From: Desulfuromonas sp. TF
GTDB lineage: Bacteria > Desulfobacterota > Desulfuromonadia > Desulfuromonadales > ATBO01
Direction: 5' to 3'
DNA: 40,898 bases
Assembly: GCF_000472285.1 (NCBI RefSeq)
Contig: NZ_KI421418.1
Span: 258,623 to 299,520, forward strand
A program made the translations under genes and the position numbers. The notes beneath the pieces were generated by a model. That model did no database searches. It was not told the origin of the DNA and saw nothing but the letters and a program-made list of their open reading frames with translations. Positions 23,879-34,200 of the stretch are shown here, one piece after another (the stretch's first letter is position 1; each line of letters begins with the position of its first letter).

Positions 23879-24913
23879 ATGGCCCAGCTTGAACTTTTCG
23901 AAGAGGAAGCAAAAGGGTTGCGCGCCATTCTGACTGTGGCCCAGGTCGTGGTCTCGTCGTTGGAGCTCGATGAGGTGCTGCAGAACATCCTGTGCAGCGC
24001 CATGGGGATCATGGACATGCCGGCCGGCAGCATCGCTCTTTATGAGGAGGAGTCACGGAACCTGACTCTCCATGCCCATGAGGGACTGAGCCCCACATTC
24101 ACTTCCAGGGGCCGCTGGCAAGTCAAAAAAGGGGGACTCACCCATCGGATACTGGAGGCGGGGGAGCCCCTGGTTGTCGAGGACACCTCCGAGGCCGCAT
24201 TCTTCAACAATCCCTTGGCACTCGATGAAGGGATCAGATGCCTGATTGCCGCTCCCCTTCAGATACAGAAGAAAATCGTGGGGATCCTCTATCTCAACGA
24301 TTTTGTTCCGCGGCGGTTTTCCAAGCCACTGCTGCAGCTGCTGTCGATTCTCGGCTCGTTTGCCACCATGAGCATCGACAACGCCCGCCTTCACCAGCAA
24401 ACCGTCCATATGGCCTGCACCGACGGTCTGACGGGACTGTACAATCATCGCCAGTTCAAAAAGATGCTCAAGGATGAGATATCCCGGACGAAGCGCTACG
24501 GGAACCCTCTTTCTCTGATCATGCTCGATGTGGACGATTTCAAGAAGTTCAACGACACCTATGGCCATCCCGCCGGGGACAAGGTGCTGACGACCGTGGC
24601 AGGTATCCTGCGGGATCTCTCTCGCGAGAGCGATCTGGCCTTCCGTTACGGGGGGGAAGAGTTTGTGGTCATTCTCCCCGAAACCTCCATTGACGAGGCG
24701 TTGGTGGCGGCCGAACGCATCCGCCGGGTCATTGAGTCCGATTCCGTTCCAGATCTGCACGGAGCGGTCAAGTCGGGGGTGACGGTCAGCGCAGGGGTGG
24801 CTTCATATCCCAGCGACGGCGATAGTGCCGAGAACCTGCTTAAGACCGTCGACGAACTTCTTTTCCAGGCCAAGGAGCAGGGAAAGAACAAGATTCATCA
24901 CCTGCCCTCCTGA
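23879..24913 (+). CDS. GAF-GGDEF diguanylate cyclase
   Basis: A 344-residue soluble enzyme that should join two GTP into c-di-GMP. The N-terminal GAF domain (about 15-165) contains GSIALYEEESRNLTLHAHEG and IAAPLQIQKKIVGILYLND. The GGDEF domain (about 175-340) has TDGLTGLYNHRQF, LIMLDVDDFKKFNDTYGHPA and the active site RYGGEEF near 255. The sequence RESD, five residues before GGEEF, is a canonical RxxD inhibitory site, so product feedback is expected. No signal or membrane segment is visible. The GAF domain probably senses a small ligand or redox state. The window also holds a GEMM-I riboswitch, so source and receptor of the signal occur together, though not adjacent. Confidence 0.93.
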   Translation: MAQLELFEEEAKGLRAILTVAQVVVSSLELDEVLQNILCSAMGIMDMPAGSIALYEEESRNLTLHAHEGLSPTFTSRGRWQVKKGGLTHRILEAGEPLVVEDTSEAAFFNNPLALDEGIRCLIAAPLQIQKKIVGILYLNDFVPRRFSKPLLQLLSILGSFATMSIDNARLHQQTVHMACTDGLTGLYNHRQFKKMLKDEISRTKRYGNPLSLIMLDVDDFKKFNDTYGHPAGDKVLTTVAGILRDLSRESDLAFRYGGEEFVVILPETSIDEALVAAERIRRVIESDSVPDLHGAVKSGVTVSAGVASYPSDGDSAENLLKTVDELLFQAKEQGKNKIHHLPS

Positions 24914-25114
24914 ACGAATGCCGACGGACATCGAAGCCGATGAATATATGTGTCTGATCTTCCTGAGTTCTGCTCCTCTGCGAGATCGGGAAATTTAGGT
25001 TGCCAAACCTCAAGATCGGTGATAATTTTCGGCCGTCTGTCGGGCGGCGCAGCCGGAGCTGAAAAGACATGGAGGGGTTGAGAAGCGTCGGTTTTCCATA
25101 CGGTTTTTTTAATT

Positions 25115-26266
25115 ATGACGATATATCTCGATAATGCGGCAACCTCCTTCCCAAAGCCGGAATCCGTTTATCGCGCCGTGGATCAGACCCAGCGATTTAT
25201 CGGGGCTAATCCGGGCCGTGGCGGACACCGCCTCGCCGTGGATGCCAGCCGTCTGGTTTTTTCGGCCCGGGAAGCCGCAGCCGATTTTTTTTCCATCGCC
25301 GATGCATCTCGGATCGCCTTCACTGGAAGCGCGACGGAAGCCATCAATATCGCCCTTTTCGGTCTTCTGCAGCCCGGCGATCGGGTGGTGACCTCCACGA
25401 TGGAGCACAATTCCGTCACCCGTCCCCTGCGGACTCTTCAGGAACGGGGCATCGAGGTGGTCAAGGTCCCCGCCGACCGGCGCGGATTTATCGACCCCCT
25501 TGCCATTCGCCGGGCTTGCGCCGAAAAAACCCGCATGGTCGTCCTCACCCACTGCTCCAACGTGACCGGCACTCTTCAGCCCATCGAGGAAGTCGGTCCC
25601 TGGTGCCGCCGGGAGGGGATCCTTTTTCTTGTCGACGCCGCCCAGAGCGCGGGTTTTTTCGCCATCGACGTCGAGGCGATGGGAATCGATCTCCTCGCGG
25701 TTCCCGGTCACAAGGGACTGCTGGGGCCCCAGGGGACGGGGTTCCTGTATGTCCGGGAGGGTTTGAAGCCGATACCGCTGATTTACGGGGGCACAGGCGG
25801 CAATTCCCATTCAGAACTGCCCCCCGAGACGATGCCGGAGCGGCTGGAAAGCGGCACGCTCAACACGCCTGGCATCGCCGGGTTGAAGGCCGGCATCGAT
25901 TTTCTGAAGGAGGAGGGGATAGCGGCCGTAAGGGCCCATGAACAGGAGCTGATGGCCAGGCTCATTCAGGGCCTGCGTGAGATTCCCGGCTGCAGCATCT
26001 ATGGCCCTCTCGATCCCCGCTTCCATGGGGGCGCCCTTTCCTTCAATATGGAAGGGATCGATCCTTCCGAGGTCGGTTTTATTCTCGACCGTGACCACGA
26101 TATCTTCGCCAGGGTTGGACTTCATTGCGCTCCGGATGCGCATCGCACCATTGGCACCTTTCCCCGCGGGACGGTTCGGGTCAGCCCTGGATTTTTCACC
26201 ACTTCCAGGGAAATAGATCATCTGGTGGCAGCCCTGTCTTCTCTCTCTTCCCATTTTCCGGCTTGA
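25115..26266 (+). CDS. Class V aminotransferase, cysteine desulfurase family
   Basis: A 383-residue PLP enzyme. It begins with YLDNAATSFPKPESV and shows SATEAINIALFGL, TSTMEHNSVTRPL, VDAAQSAG (PLP-ring Asp and Gln), the PLP lysine in PGHKGLLGPQGTG near 200, and ARVGLHCAPDAHRTIGTFPR, where Cys near 338 is the candidate persulfide cysteine. This pattern matches the cysteine desulfurase family related to SufS/CsdA that is common in anaerobes; it likely releases sulfur from cysteine or selenium from selenocysteine. No scaffold gene (iscU or sufU) is beside it, so the acceptor pathway is unknown. The start at 25115 gives the family N-terminus exactly. Confidence 0.88.
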   Translation: MTIYLDNAATSFPKPESVYRAVDQTQRFIGANPGRGGHRLAVDASRLVFSAREAAADFFSIADASRIAFTGSATEAINIALFGLLQPGDRVVTSTMEHNSVTRPLRTLQERGIEVVKVPADRRGFIDPLAIRRACAEKTRMVVLTHCSNVTGTLQPIEEVGPWCRREGILFLVDAAQSAGFFAIDVEAMGIDLLAVPGHKGLLGPQGTGFLYVREGLKPIPLIYGGTGGNSHSELPPETMPERLESGTLNTPGIAGLKAGIDFLKEEGIAAVRAHEQELMARLIQGLREIPGCSIYGPLDPRFHGGALSFNMEGIDPSEVGFILDRDHDIFARVGLHCAPDAHRTIGTFPRGTVRVSPGFFTTSREIDHLVAALSSLSSHFPA

Positions 26267-26340
26267 AGGGTAATCTTAAGAAAACACCGCATGATCGGCT
26301 TGGGAACAGTCGCTCATCCGATTCCGCGAAAAAGGTAATC

Positions 26341-27657
26341 ATGAAAAAAACCTACGTCCTTGATACGAATGTTCTGCTCCATGATCCCGAGGCTTTGTTC
26401 AAGTTCGAGGACAATGATCTGGTGGTACCAATAACGGTCATCGAGGAAATCGACCATTTTAAAAAGGATCAGAACGAGACCGGACGTAATGCCCGGCAGA
26501 TCTCCCGGATTCTCGACGGCTTTCGTGAGAAGGCTCACCTGACCGCCGGGGTGCCTCTGGAAAGAGGGGGGACCCTCAAGGTGGAGATCTATGCCGAGGA
26601 GGCCCTCAGGAAACTGCCTCCGGAGTTGAGGATCGATCGGGGAGACAATCGGATCCTGGCCGTGGCCATGGCCCTGAAGGAGGGGCGGGACTGTCCGGTC
26701 ATTCTCGTCACCAAGGACACCAATCTGCGGATCAAGGCCGATGCGCTGGGGCTGTTGGCCGAGGATTACGCATCGGACAAGGTTTCCCTCGACGAACTTT
26801 ATTCCGGCACCGCGGAGGTTCTTGTCGAAAAAGACGAAGTCGATCGTTTCTATTCCCAGGGGTATCTGGAGCTGGAGGAGGAATTTTTTCCCAATCAGTG
26901 CCTGACTCTGGCCGAATCCTCCAACCCCTCGCACACGGCCATCGGGCGGTACCATGCGCCGCTGCAGAGACTGCAGCCGCTGATTCGCGCCCCCAAGGAC
27001 GGGATCTGGGGGATTCATCCCCGCAACCGCGAACAGCAGTTCGCCCTCGATCTGCTGCTGAACGACGACATCCAACTGGTGACCCTGGTCGGTAAGGCGG
27101 GCACCGGTAAAACCCTCCTCGCCATTGCCGCCGGACTGTTCAAGACCGCCGACGAGGGGGCTTTCAGCCGCCTGCTGGTTTCCCGCCCGGTCTTCCCCCT
27201 GGGGAAGGATCTCGGCTTTCTCCCCGGCGACATCGAAGAGAAGCTGGCGCCCTGGATGCAGCCCATCTTCGACAATGTCGAACTGCTGCTGAGCGGTGTG
27301 GACGAAGGAGGCAAGCGCAAGCGCGGCCATCGCGAACTGGTCGATATGGGCATTCTCGAGATCGAGGCACTGACCTATATCCGCGGCCGCTCCATCCCCA
27401 GACAGTACATGATCGTCGACGAGGCCCAGAATCTGACTCCCCACGAGATCAAAACGATCGTGACCCGGGCCGGGGAGGGGACCAAGATCGTCCTGACCGG
27501 CGATCCCTATCAGATCGACAATCCCTATGTAGACTCGTCCAGCAACGGCCTGACCTATGTCGTGGAGAAATTCAAAAGCCAGGAAATCGCCGGCCATATC
27601 ACCCTGACCAAGGGCGAGCGTTCCTGTCTGGCCGAACTGGCGGCCAATCTTCTGTAA
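26341..27657 (+). CDS. PIN-PhoH protein (PhoH2 type)
   Basis: A 438-residue two-domain protein. The N-terminal PIN nuclease domain (about 4-150) opens with YVLDTNVLLHDP and has further acidic positions in VIEEIDHF and VTKDTNLRIKA. The C-terminal PhoH ATPase (about 225-435) has Walker A GKAGTGKT (251-258), Walker B MIVDEAQN near 357 and TGDPYQIDNPY (sensor). PIN-PhoH proteins studied in mycobacteria are ATP-dependent RNA helicase/ribonucleases. The ATG at 26341 matches the family start; the longer frame from 26125 overlaps the upstream gene and has no homology. Confidence 0.92.
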   Translation: MKKTYVLDTNVLLHDPEALFKFEDNDLVVPITVIEEIDHFKKDQNETGRNARQISRILDGFREKAHLTAGVPLERGGTLKVEIYAEEALRKLPPELRIDRGDNRILAVAMALKEGRDCPVILVTKDTNLRIKADALGLLAEDYASDKVSLDELYSGTAEVLVEKDEVDRFYSQGYLELEEEFFPNQCLTLAESSNPSHTAIGRYHAPLQRLQPLIRAPKDGIWGIHPRNREQQFALDLLLNDDIQLVTLVGKAGTGKTLLAIAAGLFKTADEGAFSRLLVSRPVFPLGKDLGFLPGDIEEKLAPWMQPIFDNVELLLSGVDEGGKRKRGHRELVDMGILEIEALTYIRGRSIPRQYMIVDEAQNLTPHEIKTIVTRAGEGTKIVLTGDPYQIDNPYVDSSSNGLTYVVEKFKSQEIAGHITLTKGERSCLAELAANLL

Positions 27658-27661
27658 AATC

Positions 27662-27738
27662 GTCATTGGTCATTTGTCCATGGTCATTTGTAAAAAGAAC
27701 CAGGTGACAAGTGACAAGTGACAAATGACAAGTGACGT
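27662..27738. repeat. Heptamer array forming an inverted-repeat hairpin between phoH and tsaD
   Basis: Left arm in strict 7-base phase: GTCATTG, GTCATTT, GTCCATG, GTCATTT. Right arm: GTGACAA three times (27704-27724), ATGACAA, then GTGACGT. The arms are roughly reverse complements, so the whole can fold into a long hairpin. It fills the gap completely, starting four bases after the phoH stop codon, and leaves no Shine-Dalgarno sequence for tsaD. Confidence 0.88.
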
Positions 27739-27744
27739 TTTGCC

Positions 27745-28770
27745 ATGCTTTTACTCTGTATCGAATCTTCCTGCGATGAAACCGCCGCCGCCGTGGTGCG
27801 GGACGGGCGCTCCATTCTGTCCAATGTCGTCGCCTCCCAGGTGGATGTCCATGCCCGCTACGGCGGAGTGGTCCCCGAGCTGGCTTCGCGCAAACACCTG
27901 GAGGCCATCACCGTGGTCGTGGACGAGGCGCTCGGCAAGGCCGGCGTGAGTCTCGGCGAGATCGGAGGGATCGCCGTGACGCGCGGTCCCGGCCTGGTCG
28001 GGGCGCTGCTGGTGGGGCTTTCGGTAGCCAAGTCGATCGCCTTTGCCCGGGACCTCCCCCTGGCGGGCGTTCATCACATGGAAGGCCACATCCTCGCCCC
28101 GCTTCTGGAGCAGGAGATTCCTTTTCCCTATCTGGCGCTGGCCGTTTCGGGGGGGCACACCCATCTCTACAGGGTCGAAGACATCGGGAGCTATCGCATC
28201 CTGGGGCGCACGCTCGACGACGCCGCCGGGGAGGCCTTCGACAAGGTGGCCAAGCTGCTGGGCCTCGCCTATCCGGGAGGAGTGCTGATCGACCGCCTGG
28301 CGGCGCAGGGAAATCCCCAGGCCATCGATTTCCCCCGACCGCTGCTGCACCAGAAGAATCTTGACTTCAGCTTCAGCGGGATCAAGACGGCTGTCCTCAA
28401 TCATGTACGCCGCCAGTCCGGTCCCATAGAGGGAGATCAGCTCAAGGACCTGGCCGCCAGCTTTCAGGAAGCGGTGGTCGATGTGCTCAGCCGCAAGACC
28501 ATGCGCGCCGCCGAGGAAACGGGGCTGAAACGCATCGTCGTTGCCGGCGGAGTGGCCTGCAACAGCGGTCTGAGGACCCGGATGCAGACCCTGGCCCGGG
28601 AAAAAGGTGTCTCCGTTCACTTTCCCAGCCCGGCCTTGTGCGGCGACAATGCCGCCATGCTGGCTGTGGCCGGCGACCGATACCTGGAAGAGGGGAGAAG
28701 AGCGCCGCTGGATCTCAATGCTCTCGCCAGCTGGCCTCTGGATCAGGCCGGATGTGAACTGAGCCGATGA
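27745..28770 (+). CDS. tsaD: tRNA N6-threonylcarbamoyladenosine transferase
   Basis: Universal enzyme that transfers threonylcarbamoyl to A37 of ANN-decoding tRNAs, working with TsaB, TsaC and TsaE. The 341-residue product has the Kae1/TsaD signature: IESSCDETAAAVV at the start, AVTRGPGLVGALLVGLSVAKS near 74, the metal ligands in VHHMEGHILAPL (His 110 and 114 region), LAVSGGHTHLY, and AGGVACNSGLR near the end. The ATG at 27745 gives the exact family N-terminus (LLCIESS). No ribosome site precedes it because a heptamer repeat fills the upstream gap. Confidence 0.96.
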   Translation: MLLLCIESSCDETAAAVVRDGRSILSNVVASQVDVHARYGGVVPELASRKHLEAITVVVDEALGKAGVSLGEIGGIAVTRGPGLVGALLVGLSVAKSIAFARDLPLAGVHHMEGHILAPLLEQEIPFPYLALAVSGGHTHLYRVEDIGSYRILGRTLDDAAGEAFDKVAKLLGLAYPGGVLIDRLAAQGNPQAIDFPRPLLHQKNLDFSFSGIKTAVLNHVRRQSGPIEGDQLKDLAASFQEAVVDVLSRKTMRAAEETGLKRIVVAGGVACNSGLRTRMQTLAREKGVSVHFPSPALCGDNAAMLAVAGDRYLEEGRRAPLDLNALASWPLDQAGCELSR

Positions 28771-28793
28771 AAAAGGACTGAACGGAACCAGAT

Positions 28794-29276
28794 ATGTGGC
28801 GGCGTTTCGGATTCATCCGGCAAATCAAACTCAATTTCCTGCGTTTCGTCAGGCTGCGGGGGGCTCCCGATGAAATCGCCAAGGGGGTGGCGCTCGGGAT
28901 TTTCATCGGCATGACCCCTACATTTGGCTTTCAGATCGTCCTTGCCCTTTTCTTCGCCTGGCTGCTCAAGGAAAACAAACTGGCGGCCCTTCTGGGGGTC
29001 TGGATCACCAATCCGGTGACCGCCCCTTTCATTTACGCTCTGGAATACGAATCGGGAAGACTGCTTCTCGGCATGACACGGGCCAGACTTCCGGTGGAAT
29101 TCTCTTTTTCCGCCTTCGGGCACCTGGGTTGGGAGGTGCTCCTTCCTCTCACTCTCGGAAGCATCCTGTACGGCGTCCTCTGCGCCAGCCTCTCCTATGC
29201 CCTGACCCTGCGCATGATTCCCGTGGTCAAGACCTGGCATGTTCCCCGCTGGCCGAAGAAGCGGAAAAACCTGTGA
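28794..29276 (+). CDS. DUF2062 family membrane protein
   Basis: A 160-residue inner-membrane protein. It has the DUF2062 pattern: a basic N-terminus, RGAPDEIAKGVALGIFIGMT, then PTFGFQIVLALFFAWLL (span 1), the signature WITNPVTAPFIYALEYESG, and a last span near residues 120-140. The C-terminus is very basic (RWPKKRKNL). The family is widespread in proteobacteria and its function is not settled. It follows tsaD by 23 bases and precedes rsmA, likely in one transcript; its stop codon lies inside the first unit of the next heptamer array. Confidence 0.85.
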   Translation: MWRRFGFIRQIKLNFLRFVRLRGAPDEIAKGVALGIFIGMTPTFGFQIVLALFFAWLLKENKLAALLGVWITNPVTAPFIYALEYESGRLLLGMTRARLPVEFSFSAFGHLGWEVLLPLTLGSILYGVLCASLSYALTLRMIPVVKTWHVPRWPKKRKNL

Positions 29277-29353
29277 CTAGTGATTGGTGACTAGTCATTG
29301 GTTTAGAGCAAGGCCTTTTACGAGTCACCAATCACCAATCGCCAATTACGGAT
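29273..29353. repeat. Heptamer array forming an inverted-repeat hairpin upstream of rsmA
   Basis: Left arm units GTGACTA, GTGATTG, GTGACTA, GTCATTG run from 29273; right arm units CACCAAT, CACCAAT, CGCCAAT run from 29326 to 29346. The arms are near reverse complements. The left arm contains the stop codon of the DUF2062 gene (TGA at 29274-29276), and the right arm ends a few bases before the rsmA ATG. Confidence 0.87.
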
Positions 29354-29357
29354 TTTC

Positions 29358-30155
29358 ATGGATTACCGCCCCAAAAAGCGCTTTGGACAGAACTTTCTAA
29401 GGGATCATCATATCGTCCAGCGCATTCTGGATGCCGCCGCACTTCTGCCGGAGGATCGGGTAGTGGAGATCGGCCCCGGCCTGGGAGTTCTGACCGACCG
29501 GCTCCTGCCCCGGGTGCGGGAGGTCCGGGCCATGGAGGTGGACCGGGACCTTGCCGAGCGCCTCCTGCAGCGCGAGGCGGATAACCTCGTGGTCCTGGAA
29601 GGCGATGCCCTGCGCCTGTCCTGGGAGGACCTTCTGCCGACTCCGCCGTACAAGCTGGTGGCCAATCTCCCCTACAACATCTCCAGCCAGATTCTGTTCA
29701 GGATTCTTGACCACCGCCGGTTCTTCGGGCGGCTGGTCCTGATGTTTCAGAAGGAGGTCGGCGACCGCCTCTGCGCCTCTGCCGGGACCAAGGATTACGG
29801 CATCCTTTCGGTTTTCTGTCAACTCTGGTACGATATCCGCCGCGTCGCAGTCGTTCCGCCGGGGGCCTTCAACCCACCCCCCAAGGTCTATTCGGTGGTG
29901 CTGGCTTTCGATCCGTTGAGCGGACCCCGCGTGCCGGTCGAGGACGAGGCGTTCTTCCGCCGGGTGGTCAAGGGGGCATTCTCCCAGCGCCGCAAGACCC
30001 TTCGCAACGCCCTGATCGGGTCAGGATTTACCGCCGGGGACCTCGACTCAGCGATGGAAGTTGCCCGGATCGACCCGGTCCGACGGGGAGAGACCCTGAG
30101 CCTGGAGGAATTCGCCCGGCTTGCCGCGGCTCTGAATCCGACCGAGGAGAGATGA
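29358..30155 (+). CDS. rsmA: 16S rRNA (adenine1518-N6/adenine1519-N6)-dimethyltransferase
   Basis: Dimethylates the two adjacent adenines in the loop of helix 45 of 16S rRNA, a late step of small-subunit assembly. The 265-residue sequence has KKRFGQNFLRD at the start, the SAM site VVEIGPGLGVLTDRLL near 36, VLEGDAL, and the catalytic NLPYNISSQILF near 102, then the C-terminal helical domain (RRKTLRNALIG). The length equals that of typical KsgA. The start ATG at 29358 gives the canonical N-terminus though no Shine-Dalgarno is visible. The stop is one base before the start of the parvulin gene, so the two are coupled. Confidence 0.96.
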   Translation: MDYRPKKRFGQNFLRDHHIVQRILDAAALLPEDRVVEIGPGLGVLTDRLLPRVREVRAMEVDRDLAERLLQREADNLVVLEGDALRLSWEDLLPTPPYKLVANLPYNISSQILFRILDHRRFFGRLVLMFQKEVGDRLCASAGTKDYGILSVFCQLWYDIRRVAVVPPGAFNPPPKVYSVVLAFDPLSGPRVPVEDEAFFRRVVKGAFSQRRKTLRNALIGSGFTAGDLDSAMEVARIDPVRRGETLSLEEFARLAAALNPTEER

Positions 30156-30156
30156 T

Positions 30157-31032
30157 ATGTCCGACCTTGTCGCCACCGTGAACGGCACTCCCATCCGCCG
30201 TTCCGATCTCGATAATGCCATTCAGGGGCTTGCCATGCAGATGCACCGCAAGACGATGGATCAGCTCTCGGCGGAGGAGCGGGAGGAGATCAACGAACTG
30301 GCTCTGGAAAAGCTTCTGGCCCGGGAACTCATCTACCAGGCGGCCATGGCCCTGGGCGTCCTTGCCGACGCAGCGGCCGTGTCCGAGGAAAAGCGCAAAG
30401 TCATGGCCAATTTTCCCACCGAGGAGGAGTTTTTTGCCACGCTTGAGAAAGCGGGCATCGATGCCGCGGCTTATCACAGAATGCTTCGACAGGATCTTAC
30501 GGTGAACCTGATGACGGAGAGGCAGCTGGCCGACCTCGATATTGAGCCTTCCGAGGAGCGGATCGCCGAAACCTACCGCCGTTTTCCCGAGAAGATGAAA
30601 AGGCCTGGAAGGGTTCGTGCCGCCCATATCCTGATCCGCCCCGGAGAAAGCGGCAGGGAGGAAGCCCTCAGGCGTGTCCGGGAAATCAGGGCTCTGTGTG
30701 CCGAGGAGGGTTTCGGCGCCCTGGCCAGAAGGTTTTCCGATTGTCCCAGCGCCCCCGGCGGCGGTGACCTTGGCTATTTCCGCAGGGGGGACATGGCCCG
30801 GCCTTTTGAGGAAGCGGCCTTTTCCCGACCGGTTGGGGAGATCGGCGAGCCGGTGGAGACCCAATTCGGTTTTCACCTCATCAAAGTGCTCGACCGGGAG
30901 GAAGATGTTCCGCTGACCCTGGAGGAGGCGACACCGAAAATCCGCGGGTTTCTCAAGGAGGAAGCTGCAGCCGCAGCCCTTAAGAAGTGGGTCGGAGAAC
31001 TTCGGTCGGCAGCCGAGATTGTGATCATGTAA
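30157..31032 (+). CDS. Parvulin-type (PpiC/SurA) peptidyl-prolyl isomerase
   Basis: A 291-residue protein with the SurA-like layout: an N-terminal helical chaperone part (VATVNGTPIRRSDLDNAI, then a long helical stretch to about 145) and a rotamase domain from about 150 to 250 (RAAHILIRPGES, FGALARRFSDCPSAPGGGDL, GYFRRGDMARPFEEAAFS, TQFGFHLIKVLD). It lacks a visible signal peptide, unlike SurA, so it may be cytoplasmic or exported by another route; a missed upstream start is ruled out because rsmA ends one base before. GAGGAGAG is well placed inside the rsmA end. Confidence 0.88.
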   Translation: MSDLVATVNGTPIRRSDLDNAIQGLAMQMHRKTMDQLSAEEREEINELALEKLLARELIYQAAMALGVLADAAAVSEEKRKVMANFPTEEEFFATLEKAGIDAAAYHRMLRQDLTVNLMTERQLADLDIEPSEERIAETYRRFPEKMKRPGRVRAAHILIRPGESGREEALRRVREIRALCAEEGFGALARRFSDCPSAPGGGDLGYFRRGDMARPFEEAAFSRPVGEIGEPVETQFGFHLIKVLDREEDVPLTLEEATPKIRGFLKEEAAAAALKKWVGELRSAAEIVIM

Positions 31033-31036
31033 TCTT

Positions 31037-31056
31037 GATGGCGCCATCCTCTGAGT
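31037..31056. repeat. Short palindrome matching the tips of the repeat at the window end
   Basis: GATGGCGCCATC (31037-31048) plus CTCTGAGT (31049-31056). The terminal bases of the palindromic element at 40764-40890 are GATGGC at the left and GCCATC at the right, and its right flank is also CTCTGAGT. So this looks like the element with its whole interior missing. It begins four bases after the parvulin stop codon, just as the full element begins four bases after the rseC stop. Confidence 0.6.
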
Positions 31057-31211
31057 TTGCGAGTGCATCAATCTTCCCCGTAGCAGGTCGTCCTTGAGCT
31101 CCGCAGGAAGGAAACTTGTCATGCCGGCCGGGATGATTTAGGCTTTCTATAAGCGGGGATGTCTTTTCTTCCCGATGAAAGTTCATCAACCTCCACTCCT
31201 CGGGAGAATTC

Positions 31212-34200
31212 ATGAGTTGGAATTTAGTCGTCGATTCCCGGTCCGGATTATCCCCGGATGACGACCTGCTTCGGAAGACTGAACAGGTCATCTCTATTCT
31301 GGAAGCCGAGTCCGGGAAAGCAGGATATCCCTGGTGCAAAACCCTCGCGGCGATTCTGCGGGAGCATACGCCTCTTTCCTTCATCGTTTCCCCTTCGGCA
31401 CGGCAGATCGCCGACTGGCTTCTGGAATTCGCAAGGTTTCTTGAAAACCGCCGCCAGGATGCCGCTGTGCGTCTTCTCCCCATCGGCGCGGGAGGGCACT
31501 TTCTCCTTCTCACCAATTCCCCCGATGTCCCCTACCTTCTCGATTCCATCCAGACCGTCCTAGAGGGCCTGAATCTGCGCTTCAACCTCATCTCCCACCC
31601 CATTCTGAGCGTCCGCCGCAAAGACGGCGCGCTGACTCACCTGGCGCGCGTCGAGAAGAGGGGACCGCACGAATCATTCATCGTTATCGAACTCGAAGGG
31701 ATAATGGCCGATGCTCTTCCCCGCATTGAGGAAGGGGTCCGGAAAACGATCGAAGCGGCGCGGCAGGTGCACCATGACCATAAGGCACTGATGAAGACGC
31801 TCGCCGGCCTGGAACAGGTCCCTGGAATGAACGATTACAGGGATTTATGGCGCTGGCTGCAGAAAGGAAACTTTTTCCCCTTCTCTTATCGCTGCCTGCG
31901 CGTCGAGGCGGCTGGTGCCGGGGAAGCGACAATACGGGAGGTGGAAGGCTCGGCTCTCGGCCTCACCCCGGAGCCGCCGGAACTCACCTGCTGCGACGGG
32001 AGGCCCCTGTCCGACTTCGACCGTGACGTCCGGGAGCGCCTCCTGCGCCGGGAGGCGCTGGTTGTGGAAACCATCGAACGCCGCAGTCCGATACTGCGAG
32101 ACGATTCACTGGTCTGGATCGGGTTTCGCGAGAAGGATGAACATGAACCGGGATCCTGGCAGGAACACGTGTTTCTCGGTCTTTTCTCGCAGCAGAGCAT
32201 CGATGAGACGGCATCCAGCGTACCGACGCTGCACAAGCGGATCGACCAGGCGCTTTCCTTCCTGCGCATTCCCGAGGACAGTCACGACTATCGCAAGTCG
32301 ATCGAGATTTTCAACAATTTTCCCAAGGTGGAGCTTTTCAGCATGGCGCCGGATGAGCTGGCCGGGGCCGTTCGTTCCTTCACGCTTCTTTACCGCCGGG
32401 GCGCAGTCAAGGTCGTCCCCGCCCGCAGCCTCGCCGTACGCGGATTGACCCTGCTGGTCATCATGCCCCGTGAGTATTATGCGGAAGAGAACATGGGGCG
32501 CATCGGGAATTATCTCTGCCGCTATTTCAAGACCCCTTCGGTCGCGGCACAGATCATTCATATATCCGACGACTATCTGAGTCTCCATGTCAATATCCGG
32601 CTGCGCGAGGATGTCCGGGTCGATATCGAGCGACTGGAGCGCGGATTGACCAATATCGCCCGGCCGTGGAAACTCAAGCTGCAGATGCTCCTCGAACGCG
32701 AGCTCGGCGAGCAGGAAGGCGGCGAGCTGTGGGAGAAATACAGCAGCAGCTTCCCCCGCGAGTATCGAACCATGGTCCATCCCCGTTTTGCGCTCCGTGA
32801 TATCCGGGGGCTGGAGCAGGTCCTGACAACGGGCGAAGAGGTTCTCGACCTGTGGGGCCCCTTCGCCGCGGCCGAGCCGTCTTACCGCATTCAGTTCTAC
32901 AGTCTCAAGGGAAGTTATCTTAATGAACTGATGCCGTTTCTGGAGAACCTCAATCTGTGCGTCATCGACGAAGTCGATTTCTCGATCAAAGTCGGCGGCG
33001 TGGTGGTGTTCATCAAGAGCTTTGCCGTGCGTGGAGCGGCCGAGGCGACCCACCGCCTCTCGAGCCTGCGGGAAAACTTCCTCGGTACTCTCACCGCTTT
33101 GCGGAGAGGAGAGGTGGAGAATGACTATCTCAACCGGCTGCTGGTGCTGACGGGACTCTCCTGCAGGGAGATCGATGTTTTCCGCGGATACCGCAATTAC
33201 TATTTCCAGCTCGGCTCTCCCTATACCAAGCGGCGGGTGGCTTTTGCCCTGATCAATAATCCGCAGGTCGCGCTTCTGCTGTTTCGCTACTTCGAGGCGC
33301 GCTTCAGGATCGAACCCGAATGGCAAGATCCCATGCGGCGGGAAGAAGAAGCCCTCTCCCCCATTCGCCAGGAACTCGTCACCGCTCTCGAAACCGTCGC
33401 CGACATCAATGAAGACAATATCCTGCGCATCCTCTTCAACCTGATCGACTCCACGGTGCGGACGAACTTCTTCCTTCGCCGAAACCTGCCGGATTACTTC
33501 TCCTTCAAGATCAGCGCCATCGGGATCATCGACATGCCGGCCCCGCGCCCCCTTTACGAGATCTATGTCCATTCCGCCTCCATGGAAGGTATCCATCTGC
33601 GCGGCGGGCGGGTGGCCAGGGGAGGGATTCGCTGGTCCGATCGCCCGGACGATTTTCGCACCGAGATCCTCGGTCTGATGAAGACCCAGATGACCAAGAA
33701 CGCCCTGATCGTTCCGGTCGGCTCCAAAGGCGGATTCGTGGTGAAAAAGCCCTTCGCAGATCGGGAGGAGGGAGCTGCCCTGTCCAGGGCGGCCTATCAG
33801 ACCCTGATCCGCGGGATGCTCGATCTCACCGACAACCGTGTCGGGGAAGAAATCGTCCGACCCGAGGGTATCGTCGCCTACGACGAGGAGGATCCCTACC
33901 TGGTGGTGGCGGCGGACAAGGGAACCGCCCACCTCTCCGATACGGCCAATGCCATCAGCCGCGAATATGATTTCTGGCTGGACGACGCCTTTGCCAGCGG
34001 CGGCTCGCAGGGCTACGATCACAAGAAGCTGGGGATCACCGCCCGCGGCGCCTGGGAGTGTGTCAAGGCCCATTTTCGTGAGTTGGGGAAGGACATCCAG
34101 ACCGAACCCTTCACCGTGACGGGGATCGGGGACATGAGCGGAGACGTCTTCGGCAACGGCATGCTCCTCTCCCGGCAGATCCGTCTCCTCGCCGCCTTCG

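Noticed and set aside
24914-25114. A riboswitch or small RNA between the diguanylate cyclase and the desulfurase genes
   Set aside because: Small hairpins (for example AGGTT-GCCA-AACCT) exist, but no known class matched and no T tract supports a terminator.
27662-27738. A CRISPR array, because of the short direct repeats
   Set aside because: Units are only 7 bases, back to back without spacers, and no cas genes are present.
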